From NCBI GenBank assembly GCA_030615145.1, contig JAUWZT010000001.1, forward strand, positions 1 to 36,839: DNA of 36,839 nt. Direction: 5' to 3'. A program made the translations under genes and the position numbers. Below the pieces are notes generated by a model. It was not told the DNA's origin and made no database searches. It saw only the letters and a program-made list of their open reading frames with translations. The stretch is from Promethearchaeota archaeon. GTDB lineage: Archaea > Asgardarchaeota > Lokiarchaeia > Sigyniarchaeales > SOKP01. Position 1 is the stretch's first letter. Every line of letters starts with the position of its first letter. This document shows positions 6,732 through 15,492 of the stretch, piece after piece.

Positions 6732-8858
6732 TTAGTCATCTTTATTTGTAAATCTAAGCATATTATTTCTCGGTTCGTATAAAGTTCCTTCCTTTATTAA
6801 CTCCTCAAGAGCGTCTTTGATCCATTTTTCATCTAAATCTTCTTCGAGTTCGAGAATTTGAATAACATTATTCCTCTCTAATGCTTTCCAATTACCATCT
6901 TCAAAAATCTCTTTTAGCCTAGTAAGCATTTTGTCGAGTTTATTTATAGAACTTCTAGATTGTCCAACTAAAATTCGATCCATATCAATTTTTCCCGTCG
7001 TTTCATCATATCCTGTATCTTTTAAAAACCTTTTAAACAATTTAATAACTTCTTCTACATCCTTTTTGATTACCTTGTCCCTTAAAGCCATTTTTGCATA
7101 TGATTCGGATAATCGTACGAGCGCATCTAAGTTTCTCGCTAGAATGGAAACTATTGCGTCTTCACTATCATATTGTCCTCGTAGTTTTAAGTAAAATTCC
7201 TTTATTTCTTCCTTAGCTTCTTCAGTTAAAACTGGATGACAAGTTTTTCTAGCATACTTGATATATTTTTTTAGTAGATCACCTGGAATAGGTGCTATAT
7301 TTCCTATTTTGCTTTCAAAACTGTCATTTGGTCCTTGCATCGAATTCTGTAAAATAAATTCTGCCATTTGTGCATCCTTAGCGGGATCTGGTCTATCTAT
7401 AACAATAAATATCAAATCAAAACGAGATAAAAGAGAAGGAGGTAGATGTATATTTTGTGTAGGTGTTTTATATCTATCGTATCTTCCAGAACGTGGATTT
7501 GCTGCTGCTATAATTGCTGTTTGGGCTTTTAAGGTAGCAACTATCCCTGCTTTAGCAATACTAACAGTTTGTTGCTCCATTGCTTCGTGTAGTGCAGATC
7601 TATCAGAAGTATCCATTTTATCAAACTCGTCTATTGCCGCTACACCTCCGTTTGCTAACACGATAGCTCCTGCTTCAAGATTCATTTGGCCTGTATCTGA
7701 GTCTTTAATAACTGCCGCCGTTAAACCGACAGCTGAAGCTCCTTTGCCAGACGTATATAGCCCGCGAGGTGACACTTCAATAGCACTTTTTAGTATCTCA
7801 GATTTACCTGTACCTGGATCACCAACGAATAGAAGATGAATATCACCTCGTTTATAACCGCCTCCTGGCCTTTTCTTTCTTGTACCTCCAAAAAGGGTTA
7901 AAGCAGTAGCCATTTTAAGTTCTTCTCTTCCATAAATTACGGGTGAAATAGATCTGGCAATTTTCTTTTGTATCATAGGTTCCTTAGATAACTTTTCAAT
8001 CTCTTTTTTATCTTCTTTAGATAATTCGATGAAGCCTTCGCTCTTATCTTCAGGATCGATATAATTTACATCGATAAATGTTTTGAATAGCGTACTATTT
8101 ATGCTTTTTGTAGATTGGGCTAAAACGGATTTATAAGTTCCCATTAATTTTACTCTATCACCTGGCTTTACGATATCAACTAAATCATGGGTTAAAATTG
8201 CTTGGACTGATCTAGGAATTCTGCCAGGTGGCAAATCTTCCGGAATTTCTTGGATCATTACACTTTGCCAATCAATAAATTCTGAGTTTTTTGAAACAAG
8301 CCGAAAATCTGATTGAGATTTAGCTTTACACCTTGGATTAATACAAAAATTAGGCCATTTTATTTTAGAAGTAAGCTGGAGTACTTCAAATTGTGTTTTG
8401 CAGGTCATGCATTCAAATGTCGCTTCTATTAATTTCGGTCGTATCGTTGAGCTCCTAACGAGGATTCCATTAGTCCAGATAAAGTTGTCAATATTTTTTG
8501 CTCTTAACCCTCTCAATGAGATGAATAAAGGGCTCTTATCGTCTTTGGTTATTAATCTTACAAAGTAGTCTTTATCAGTTAATTTACTTCCTTGAAACTT
8601 TAATATGTTTTTAAAAGCTTCTGTTGCGTTTTCTAAAAGAGTTTCGGGATCTTTTCTCAATAGTTCGGCAATTTGAGGGTCGAAGGCTAACAAATCCTCA
8701 TATAATATTATTAAAGTATTACTACCCTTAGAAAAAACATCATTTATTTTATCTTGGTACTTATAAATTCCAGGTTTATCTTCAAATAACCTGTAAAAAT
8801 CTTCAAAACGTGAAATTTTATGAATCGGTACACTAGGACGGGATATTGGCGTTGTCAA
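6732..8858 (-). CDS. mcm: Replicative DNA helicase MCM
   Basis: This 708-residue minichromosome maintenance protein forms the hexameric replicative helicase. An N-terminal OB/zinc region has Cys150, Cys153, Cys172 and Cys177. The AAA+ core has Walker A GDPGTGKS (346-353), Walker B AIDEFDKM with Asp410-Glu411, sensor-1 Asn in AANPRSGRYD, and the arginine-finger motif LLSRFDL. The last 80 residues look like the usual C-terminal winged helix (LEEDLDEKWIKDALEELIKEG). There is no intein. The start is a TTG at 8858, supported by the Shine-Dalgarno sequence AAAGGTGA at 8865-8872, six bases upstream. A 6-bp-arm inverted repeat lies at 8889-8906 in the promoter region. A GINS-like gene lies about 3.6 kb away, in keeping with the common archaeal mcm-gins association. 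Confidence 0.97.
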   Translation of the reverse strand: MTTPISRPSVPIHKISRFEDFYRLFEDKPGIYKYQDKINDVFSKGSNTLIILYEDLLAFDPQIAELLRKDPETLLENATEAFKNILKFQGSKLTDKDYFVRLITKDDKSPLFISLRGLRAKNIDNFIWTNGILVRSSTIRPKLIEATFECMTCKTQFEVLQLTSKIKWPNFCINPRCKAKSQSDFRLVSKNSEFIDWQSVMIQEIPEDLPPGRIPRSVQAILTHDLVDIVKPGDRVKLMGTYKSVLAQSTKSINSTLFKTFIDVNYIDPEDKSEGFIELSKEDKKEIEKLSKEPMIQKKIARSISPVIYGREELKMATALTLFGGTRKKRPGGGYKRGDIHLLFVGDPGTGKSEILKSAIEVSPRGLYTSGKGASAVGLTAAVIKDSDTGQMNLEAGAIVLANGGVAAIDEFDKMDTSDRSALHEAMEQQTVSIAKAGIVATLKAQTAIIAAANPRSGRYDRYKTPTQNIHLPPSLLSRFDLIFIVIDRPDPAKDAQMAEFILQNSMQGPNDSFESKIGNIAPIPGDLLKKYIKYARKTCHPVLTEEAKEEIKEFYLKLRGQYDSEDAIVSILARNLDALVRLSESYAKMALRDKVIKKDVEEVIKLFKRFLKDTGYDETTGKIDMDRILVGQSRSSINKLDKMLTRLKEIFEDGNWKALERNNVIQILELEEDLDEKWIKDALEELIKEGTLYEPRNNMLRFTNKDD

Positions 8859-8864
8859 GCAGAT

Positions 8865-8872
8865 TCACCTTT
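8865..8872 (-). promoter_or_regulatory. Strong Shine-Dalgarno deciding the TTG start of mcm
   Basis: On the minus strand the sequence reads AAAGGTGA, complementary to the 16S rRNA 3' end. It is followed by six bases and then the TTG start codon at 8858, and no in-frame ATG competes with it. Confidence 0.6.
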
Positions 8873-8888
8873 AAAATAATAGTAATAT

Positions 8889-8906
8889 ACCAAAGTTATT
8901 TTTGGT
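8889..8906. promoter_or_regulatory. Inverted repeat in the mcm promoter region
   Basis: ACCAAA (8889-8894) and TTTGGT (8901-8906) are perfect 6-bp arms around a 6-base spacer, 31-48 bases upstream of the mcm start codon. AT-rich TATA-like sequence (TTAATATATC on the minus strand) lies further upstream. It is a candidate operator. It does not match known origin-recognition boxes. Confidence 0.3.
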
Positions 8907-9037
8907 GATATTTTAATTTGATATATTAACGATTTAAGCTTATTAAACTGCAAATAAAATTTGTCGGAAAAAAATCATGGGAGAGAAATGATTTAGTGAT
9001 ATACTCCATATGGTTTTTCATAATCCTAAAAGAAATG

Positions 9038-12000
9038 TTAACTTTCTCTCAATTTTGTTAGCATTTCGCATATTATTGGGTCTTGCGACATCTCACATCG
9101 AATTTTTAATAGCGTTATTACTCTTTTTTTTATTTTTTCATCTTTATATCTAATAGTGCGTCCTAGTATTATTGCGATCGATTGTTGTGTTTGAATTGAA
9201 TATTCATCACTTAAACTTTTCAATAGTTTAGAAAGTACTTTAGAAATACCAATTTCTTGTATAATTTTAACCATAACATCTACAGTAGTGTTTCTTACAT
9301 CCCCGCTTTCATCACCTAACAGTGAAATTACGCTACTAAAGATTCTATCAATATTTTCAAAGCTGTATATTTTTAATAAATTAGCTGCTCCCTCTCTAAC
9401 CTTGGAGTCTTTATTTAATAAATTCTCTGAAACTTTTTCAAAGGGGATTTGAGTTTCCGTAATTCCTTCTACTGATGAAAGAATGTTCATGGAAGAACGA
9501 CGAACCCAACTTTTATCGTCGTCTAATAAAGAAACAAGTTTTTCAATAATAGTCTCCTTGTTATCGACAGCTTTAAATATTTTTCCCAAACTTGCTACGG
9601 CTGCATCCCTAACTATCCACTCTTTGTCAACCAACGCTTTATTTATCAAAGCATCAGCAGTAGCGAAAGAGAGTTTCTGACCAATGTATCCTAATATTTT
9701 CACGCTTGTTTCCCTTATAAATGAATCTTCATCTGAAAGAAAATTTATAGTAAGGCGCACCGGAATAAGATCTGGTAATTGTTTTGATATTTCTAACATT
9801 GATTTAGTTAAAATTATTCTTATAGATATATCCTGTTTTGTTATGGTCTGTAATAAATCAGTCATTACCGATTGTAATGCTAAAGGATTAATTTTTGAAA
9901 TTTTTAAAATTAGTTGGGATACTTCTTTCTTAATTTTTTTATCGTTTTCACTTCGAATTAAAGATATTATTGATTTCATATCGATTTTATCCATGTAATC
10001 TTCTATTAATCCATCCAAAGAAGCAATAACATTTAATTTTATATCTTTATCATCGGAACCTAAATGATTAATTAATCTTGGTATTATTTCCTTAGGATGT
10101 TGTTTAGCAACTTTAGTTATCGTTCTAGAAATTACGCCTTTTGAGATATATTTTGATTCGTCCTTAGTTCTTATTAACCTTTCTAAAACTAACGTTGGGT
10201 TTTTTTCATAATTCTCAACGATTATATTTGAGATTCTTTCTTTTAATTCAAAATCATCAAATTTTATAAAAATCAAGAAAGTCATTAATATTTTTTCTGG
10301 ATTTTTGTCCCAAAGTTTACCAAGGAGAGTTAACACGCTGTTCAAAGATTTTAGATTTTCAGAGTCAATTTTACTGATAATCTTATCTATGTCAATGGAG
10401 TCAGGTTCTTCACTATAATACTTTACAAGAGCTGAAACAGATGCGTTCCTAACGCTTATATCTGAATCAACTAATCCTTCAAAAATGGTCGAAATAGGAA
10501 TATTAAATTTTCTGAAGTTCCCCATTTTAGAAATTACTTCAAATATAGATGCTCTAACAGAGCTCGTAGGGTCTCTCATAAAGGGAATTATTTTATTAAT
10601 AATTTCGGAGTCAATCTTTTCAACCTCTATATTCTTTATATTTTTAATGGCTGCGGCTCTAATTTCTTTATTGGTATGATTTAATTTATCTAAAAATGTT
10701 TCAATAGGAATATTAAGTGAAGATTCTGCTAAAAGGTTAAGAAGTTCCACTTGAATAGCGCTGTTTGGATCGTTTAAAAATTTCATCAAATCAAAATTTC
10801 GTACTACTTCTTTTTCTTTTTGAGCAATTCTTATCAAGAATTTTAATCCTAATAACTTTAATCTCCACTCTGAATCATTTACTAAGTTATATATAACAAT
10901 TATAGGAATTAGTTTAATTAAAGCAAAATCAGCATTTATTAAGGATTTTGCAATAGGAATACTTTTGTCGTAATTTGGAGATTCTAAAGATTCTATAATC
11001 CAAGGCAATACCATATTTGGAACTTCCTTCTCTAATTTAGTCAAAATTTCGAACGAGATCTTTCTTGAATTCGAGTTTGAGTCGCATAATCCGTCTAATA
11101 AGGAATTTTTAAATTTCCAATCATTTAAGGAGATTTCTGACTTCAAAGGAATCCTTTCAAACATCATCAAGAGCGTGCTTTCTGCGTGCTCTCTTAGTAC
11201 AGGATCAGAATGTTTGATAAAATTAAACAGTGGGATGGGATCAAAAGTTTGACCATACTCCGTAATTTTTGAGTATTTAAGATTTTTAGTAAACTCATTT
11301 TTTTTTGATAAGAAGTAATAAGATGTAAATGTGATTATACAAATTTCTTCGATTACTGCCGCCCAAGCAAACGTAGTAAAATTTGGAATAATTTCTTGTG
11401 TGATAATCGAATAACTTAAAGTCACCGATAATTTGTCGATATTCACTATTAAAAAATTTACTAAAACATTGAGACCAATTGCGGCCATTAAATACGCTGC
11501 AAAATATATATCAATTCCTCTATATTTAATTTTTCTACCCCAAAATCGAGTAAAGTATCCTATTATGCCAAACAATAGAGTAACAAACACAAAATACGAG
11601 GTCATCGTAGATATTGCTAGTGATCCAGAAAAAAAGAATATTATCGTTTGAACCATAGAAATCCAAGCCCACACAAAAACGAACAACATTAAACCGAATA
11701 GTATATACGGTTTAGGATTTGATATAAATTGTTTCATACCTCTTTTGCTATCTTCAAAATTTAAAAACGAAGATCTTTTAATTTCAGGGATATGAACGAA
11801 CTCGTTTGTTATTCCAGCTACATAGCCTTTCGAGCCATAAAATGATAAAATCATAAGGGGGTAGGCAAGTAACCAAGAAACCCAGATTACTAAAAAAGGT
11901 AATCCCGCAAGAGAAAGAATCATTGGAGGGATAATAAAGAGTAAATAAAGAAGAATTGCCATAATTACAGAAATAATCTTGCTTTTAGATAAATGAATAA

Positions 12001-12385
12001 TTTTATTCCCAATAAATTTATGAAATGGAGTAAGCCCCTCGTCAGATTCTGAACTTAAAGCAATAAATAAGAAATCTATAAGAGGGTATAAAGAAATATA
12101 CATCAAACAAAACACAAATGGGATAAGTAAAGAAAGAGGACTAATATCTGGGGGCGTTAATACGCTTCCTTGCCAAAACGCAGGAGTTTCTATGGCAAAT
12201 ATAAAAGCCATCGCGATTACAACCATAACTCCCATGCTAAAGACAAATCCGTAAATTAAGCATTGAAGGCGATCCTTGCTGTTAAACTCCCCTTTTTTAA
12301 CTAAACTAACTTGTTTGTAAATTATTATGAACCCAATAATGAAAAAAATTATAAAAAGGAGAAAAAGGATAAGTTCTGTAAGCAT
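9038..12385 (-). CDS. Giant membrane protein with cytoplasmic HEAT-repeat array
   Basis: The protein has 1115 residues. The first 370 hold about nine hydrophobic segments (roughly 4-26, 43-69, 85-110, 138-160, 162-185, 228-250, 256-282, 295-320 and 338-360). From about residue 385 to the end there is a long series of alpha-helical HEAT-type repeats, with recurring units such as DPVLREHAESTLL, DPTSSVRASIFEVISKMG, DSDISVRNASVSALVKYY, DKEWIVRDAAVASLGKIF and DKSWVRRSSMNILSSV, spaced about 37-40 residues. Such arrays are protein-binding solenoids, so the molecule is probably a membrane-tethered scaffold or adaptor. The last membrane segment carries AAVIEEICIITF, a Glu-Glu pair that recalls CPBP-family motif 1, but the usual following Arg is missing, so protease activity is not supported. 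The partner is unknown. It is divergent from the GINS-like gene. Confidence 0.88.
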   Translation of the reverse strand: MLTELILFLLFIIFFIIGFIIIYKQVSLVKKGEFNSKDRLQCLIYGFVFSMGVMVVIAMAFIFAIETPAFWQGSVLTPPDISPLSLLIPFVFCLMYISLYPLIDFLFIALSSESDEGLTPFHKFIGNKIIHLSKSKIISVIMAILLYLLFIIPPMILSLAGLPFLVIWVSWLLAYPLMILSFYGSKGYVAGITNEFVHIPEIKRSSFLNFEDSKRGMKQFISNPKPYILFGLMLFVFVWAWISMVQTIIFFFSGSLAISTMTSYFVFVTLLFGIIGYFTRFWGRKIKYRGIDIYFAAYLMAAIGLNVLVNFLIVNIDKLSVTLSYSIITQEIIPNFTTFAWAAVIEEICIITFTSYYFLSKKNEFTKNLKYSKITEYGQTFDPIPLFNFIKHSDPVLREHAESTLLMMFERIPLKSEISLNDWKFKNSLLDGLCDSNSNSRKISFEILTKLEKEVPNMVLPWIIESLESPNYDKSIPIAKSLINADFALIKLIPIIVIYNLVNDSEWRLKLLGLKFLIRIAQKEKEVVRNFDLMKFLNDPNSAIQVELLNLLAESSLNIPIETFLDKLNHTNKEIRAAAIKNIKNIEVEKIDSEIINKIIPFMRDPTSSVRASIFEVISKMGNFRKFNIPISTIFEGLVDSDISVRNASVSALVKYYSEEPDSIDIDKIISKIDSENLKSLNSVLTLLGKLWDKNPEKILMTFLIFIKFDDFELKERISNIIVENYEKNPTLVLERLIRTKDESKYISKGVISRTITKVAKQHPKEIIPRLINHLGSDDKDIKLNVIASLDGLIEDYMDKIDMKSIISLIRSENDKKIKKEVSQLILKISKINPLALQSVMTDLLQTITKQDISIRIILTKSMLEISKQLPDLIPVRLTINFLSDEDSFIRETSVKILGYIGQKLSFATADALINKALVDKEWIVRDAAVASLGKIFKAVDNKETIIEKLVSLLDDDKSWVRRSSMNILSSVEGITETQIPFEKVSENLLNKDSKVREGAANLLKIYSFENIDRIFSSVISLLGDESGDVRNTTVDVMVKIIQEIGISKVLSKLLKSLSDEYSIQTQQSIAIILGRTIRYKDEKIKKRVITLLKIRCEMSQDPIICEMLTKLRES

Positions 12386-12484
12386 TATTAATGATTTAAT
12401 ACATTTATATTTCTGTTGTTTACATATATTTAATATATAAAGGAATTGAATGTTATTAAATTAGCTTTATGGTGTAGGTAAAAA

Positions 12485-13045
12485 TTGGAAAAAATTGAAG
12501 ATCAATTAAAGGATTCGTTAAATCGGGTAAATTTTATTTTTAAAAATAAGGAAATAACTACCGAATGCATAAATGCTTACGACGGTTTTTCAATATTAGG
12601 AGAAGCGTTCGGACCGTTCGAAAAAAGTAAAAAATACAAACTAAAGTATTTTGTAGCGCTTCCTTTTATAAAAAATAATATTATGAAGATTTCATCAAAC
12701 GAAAAGTGTGATAATGTTGACGTTCAAAGATACGCTATTAGTGAACGCGACGATCAGAGATTAATCCAACAAGACAATCCTTATTTTCTAAATAAAATAA
12801 AAGAATTTAAAACGTTCATTGAAAAAGATGTATATGATAAAAATAAACCGAAGGTAGGTTTAGACCGATTTAAATCTTTTTCCATAAATATTATTGATAG
12901 TAGGTTGTTAAAAATGCTAAGATTAGCGAGATCAGAATTATCTGTAGATGATGAGCGTAAGTTAACTAACTCTGAAAAATTACTCTATAGAAAGCTAAGT
13001 GAGCTTATTAAAGTATGGAGAGCGTTCTTTTTAAGTTTTAATTAA
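12485..13045 (+). CDS. Probable GINS complex subunit (Psf2/Psf3, Gins23-like)
   Basis: This 186-residue protein starts at TTG 12485. The next in-frame ATG is far inside, and GGTGTAGGT lies just upstream as a possible ribosome binding site. The N-terminal part has FSILGEAFGPFEKSKKYKLK and then FVALPFI (about 30-60). This resembles the small B-domain of Psf2/Psf3-type GINS proteins, where a G-x-F-GPF element precedes a V-x-L-P-x-W-(L/I)-A segment. The C-terminal part, DSRLLKMLRLARSELSVDD then LTNSEKLLYRKLSELIKVWRAFFL, matches the helical A-domain pattern (R-x-x-K-L-L-x-L-A, LT-x-E-E-x-x-L-Y, I-x-x-W-R). The order B then A is that of Gins23. GINS binds MCM and Cdc45/RecJ-like protein to make the CMG helicase. 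The assignment is by motif and context, and the similarity is weak enough that another replication-associated protein is possible. Confidence 0.55.
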   Translation: MEKIEDQLKDSLNRVNFIFKNKEITTECINAYDGFSILGEAFGPFEKSKKYKLKYFVALPFIKNNIMKISSNEKCDNVDVQRYAISERDDQRLIQQDNPYFLNKIKEFKTFIEKDVYDKNKPKVGLDRFKSFSINIIDSRLLKMLRLARSELSVDDERKLTNSEKLLYRKLSELIKVWRAFFLSFN

Positions 13046-13084
13046 ATTAGATAATAATTAACTTTTATTTGTTTGAATTTTACG

Positions 13085-13759
13085 CTAAAATTTGATTTCT
13101 TTTGAACCGTATTTCTTAAAATAATTTTTAATATGACTTTTTATAGTTTCATTTGGGTTTAGATTTGGCAATAAATCTAAAGCATCGCTCATTGCAAAAT
13201 ATTGAATATTTTTTTGCTTGATAGCTTCTTCGACAGTTCTTCCATCGTCTCTTAATTCATTTCTGTTAGTTAATCCGATAGCGGCTATTATATTTACATT
13301 AAAATCAAGCAAATTGTCAATCGTTTTAAGTAAAGATCCTCCAGTAGTTGTAGTATCTTCCACGATTATCACCCTCCCTTTAGGAATTCCTAAAAAGAAT
13401 TTATCTTTAGGGTCCCCGTGTTCTTTTGGTTTTGCTCTTCCCATGGAAAGAATATATTTACCGGGTGTTAGTTTATTATCCCTAATTGCCCATTTAAATT
13501 GAGTTAATACTCCTAGCTTTGTAGCACCTTCTGGAACGCCATAAAAACAATCTGGTTTAAGGTTTCGATGCTTAACATATGAAATAAGAAAATCAGTTAA
13601 TATATCAAATAGAAACACATCTTCAGCTATATTTCTCCAATTTACATACCAGTATGATTTTCTTCCAGACTTTAAAGTTATTGGCTCGTCAAAAAATCCT
13701 ATTACATTGTTTTGTATGATAAATTTGTAAAACTCTTTTTTTTCTAATTCCCAACTCAT
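13085..13759 (-). CDS. pyrE: Orotate phosphoribosyltransferase
   Basis: This 224-residue type I phosphoribosyltransferase joins orotate to PRPP to make OMP, the fifth step of UMP synthesis. The N-terminal hood has GFFDEPITLKSGRKSYWYVNWR, the orotate-binding region characteristic of PyrE. The PRPP motif is VIIVEDTTTTGGSLLK (about 130-145). RAKPKEHGDPKD (about 109-120) corresponds to the mobile catalytic loop with its K-x-x-G-x. It is the last gene of the top6B-top6A-hypothetical-pyrE series, separated by 11 bases from the gene before it. It converges with the GINS-like gene. No other pyrimidine gene is present in the window. Confidence 0.93.
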   Translation of the reverse strand: MSWELEKKEFYKFIIQNNVIGFFDEPITLKSGRKSYWYVNWRNIAEDVFLFDILTDFLISYVKHRNLKPDCFYGVPEGATKLGVLTQFKWAIRDNKLTPGKYILSMGRAKPKEHGDPKDKFFLGIPKGRVIIVEDTTTTGGSLLKTIDNLLDFNVNIIAAIGLTNRNELRDDGRTVEEAIKQKNIQYFAMSDALDLLPNLNPNETIKSHIKNYFKKYGSKEIKF

Positions 13760-13770
13760 AAAAAATCAAA

Positions 13771-14289
13771 CTATTCTTTTAAAATCAAATACTCTTTTCG
13801 AGCGTTAGCATACTCTTCTCCACTTATCTTTCCATCTAAGAATTCTTTTTCTCTTTCTTGCATAACTTTTCTTTTCTCAGCTAATCTCTTTCTTCTTTCT
13901 GCTTTAGCAAAACTTTCCAAAATTGAGTTACTAAGTTTTCTTATTTCCTTGTTATCCTTTTTTACTAATTTCTCTACATATGGCTTTATTGGTTTAACCA
14001 AATCAATTTTCTTTTTAGCTAATTCATCAATTCTAACGAGTGCTTTATTTGTTTCTTCAAAATTATCACCATCAAGAACTTTAATTAGCCCTGGAAGAGC
14101 AACATCTTTAAGAACTTCGTCAAGATATTGCTCAATTTCTTTCTTTAATTTTGAACCTTCGTAAGTCTTTAATTGATTATTACGTATGTACTCGATAAAA
14201 ATAAGAGGTAATTCTATTGGCCACTCCTTCATTTTTTCTTTGTCTATTAGTTGTACTATCCCACCATCTTTTTTGTTAAAAATCTTCAT
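13771..14289 (-). CDS. Unrecognised helical protein translationally coupled to top6A
   Basis: This 172-residue, highly charged, all-helical protein has no recognised family. Its ATG overlaps the top6A stop in a TAATG arrangement (the A at 14289 is shared), which indicates translational coupling. The middle, LPGLIKVLDGDNFEETNKALVRIDELAK, looks like one or two HEAT/ARM-like helix pairs. Residues 125-160 are a very basic-acidic helix (ERRKRLAEKRKVMQEREKE) that could form a coiled coil or bind nucleic acid. The position between top6A and pyrE and the coupling suggest it works with topoisomerase VI or the replication machinery, but this is inferred from context only. Confidence 0.8.
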   Translation of the reverse strand: MKIFNKKDGGIVQLIDKEKMKEWPIELPLIFIEYIRNNQLKTYEGSKLKKEIEQYLDEVLKDVALPGLIKVLDGDNFEETNKALVRIDELAKKKIDLVKPIKPYVEKLVKKDNKEIRKLSNSILESFAKAERRKRLAEKRKVMQEREKEFLDGKISGEEYANARKEYLILKE

Positions 14290-15482
14290 TATATCCAGTC
14301 TCCTGTAGATAATTTTTCAGGTATGTATTGATCGGTCAAGAATTCAAATCCAAATGCTGAAAGTGCTTGAATTTCTGCTTTTACCTTCAATTTCAAAGCT
14401 AATTTGAGATCTGTTTCCCACTCTTTATTTTTTTTAACAAAACCTTCATTTAATAACTCTTTAGTCCTTTTAATATCTGTTTGATTCATTGGAATTCTAC
14501 AATCATTTGGAATTTTATATTTTTCCAAATCTCTGGTGAGTACACCTAGGAGTTTTATATCTGGAGTGGCTAAAAATGGCGACTCGTAACTTAATCGTTT
14601 AGACCCTCGTAAATAAACCGAATGAATATAATGCCCATACGGATCACTGTCAACTAACGAAAAGACGGGTAATTTGAGTTCCTTACTAATTCTCCTTAAG
14701 AACATTCGAGTAGCGATGTCAGCAGCTCCCTTCGCTGTTAAAATTATACACGGGTATTTTCTCCAAAATCTTGCCTCTGCTAATCTTATCATCGCGGCAT
14801 CTTTTTCTAAAACCAAAATAAATTCCGCATCGGATTCAATTATTTCAATATTATCAAGCATGGGACTAATCGTCCAACCTCCGCTCCCTAATCCTTCTAA
14901 ATCAATAATATCATTTTTATCCCTAATTCGAAGACGTCCTATACATGACCCTTTGGCTGAAGCAACTATATGTGTTGAATTTCTCGTTGTATATAGCATT
15001 GTCGCGACATCTTCAATACATTTATCACTATTTTTTTGATCCCCAAACAATTGAACTGCTGAATAAAAAATTTCTCTTTTTGTAGCGTGAAGGTCTTTAA
15101 GTAGTAATTCGTTAATTTTTTCAAGCACTTTCATTAATCTAGTAATATCAGCAACGCTAGCAAGCGAATGAAATTGTTTTTCCATTATTTGTCGTCCTAA
15201 CAGCAATAAATCATTTTTTTCGTCCCAAATAATATTTGCACTCGTTCTTGAAGGTAAGCGAATGGCGGGTCTTCCTGTTTCATAAATCATTTCAATAAGG
15301 GAATCTGTTAAATTATTTATCCGATCTAAAGTTAATTCCCTATCTAATTCATCAATTTTAACTGTATGTTCGGGTAACTTGATTTGTTTTTTTTCATCTT
15401 CAAGACCCTTTTTTAAAGATTCTTGAAATAGTTTTTTTGTTGCCCTTATATCCCATTTTTCCTGTTTTATCTTACTTGACAC
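14289..15482 (-). CDS. top6A: DNA topoisomerase VI subunit A (Spo11-like)
   Basis: This 397-residue protein is the DNA-cleaving subunit. The winged-helix 5Y-CAP domain has KREIFYSAVQLF, with the catalytic tyrosine Tyr140 that forms the 5'-phosphotyrosyl link. The Toprim domain has FILVLEKDAAMIRL with Glu226 and SLVDSDPYGHYI with Asp278/Asp280, which hold Mg2+. The DSDPYG signature is typical of TopVI-A and Spo11. The start is GTG at 15482, preceded by GAAGTGA as a ribosome binding site. It follows top6B after 10 bases on the same strand, the usual B-A gene order, and shares its stop with the start of the next gene. It acts with TopVI-B to decatenate and relax DNA in an ATP-dependent type IIB reaction. 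Confidence 0.97.
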   Translation of the reverse strand: MSSKIKQEKWDIRATKKLFQESLKKGLEDEKKQIKLPEHTVKIDELDRELTLDRINNLTDSLIEMIYETGRPAIRLPSRTSANIIWDEKNDLLLLGRQIMEKQFHSLASVADITRLMKVLEKINELLLKDLHATKREIFYSAVQLFGDQKNSDKCIEDVATMLYTTRNSTHIVASAKGSCIGRLRIRDKNDIIDLEGLGSGGWTISPMLDNIEIIESDAEFILVLEKDAAMIRLAEARFWRKYPCIILTAKGAADIATRMFLRRISKELKLPVFSLVDSDPYGHYIHSVYLRGSKRLSYESPFLATPDIKLLGVLTRDLEKYKIPNDCRIPMNQTDIKRTKELLNEGFVKKNKEWETDLKLALKLKVKAEIQALSAFGFEFLTDQYIPEKLSTGDWI

Positions 15483-15492
15483 TTAAATCACT

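Noticed and set aside
7258..7839. 193-codon plus-strand frame
   Set aside because: It is the antisense shadow of the conserved AAA+ core of mcm.
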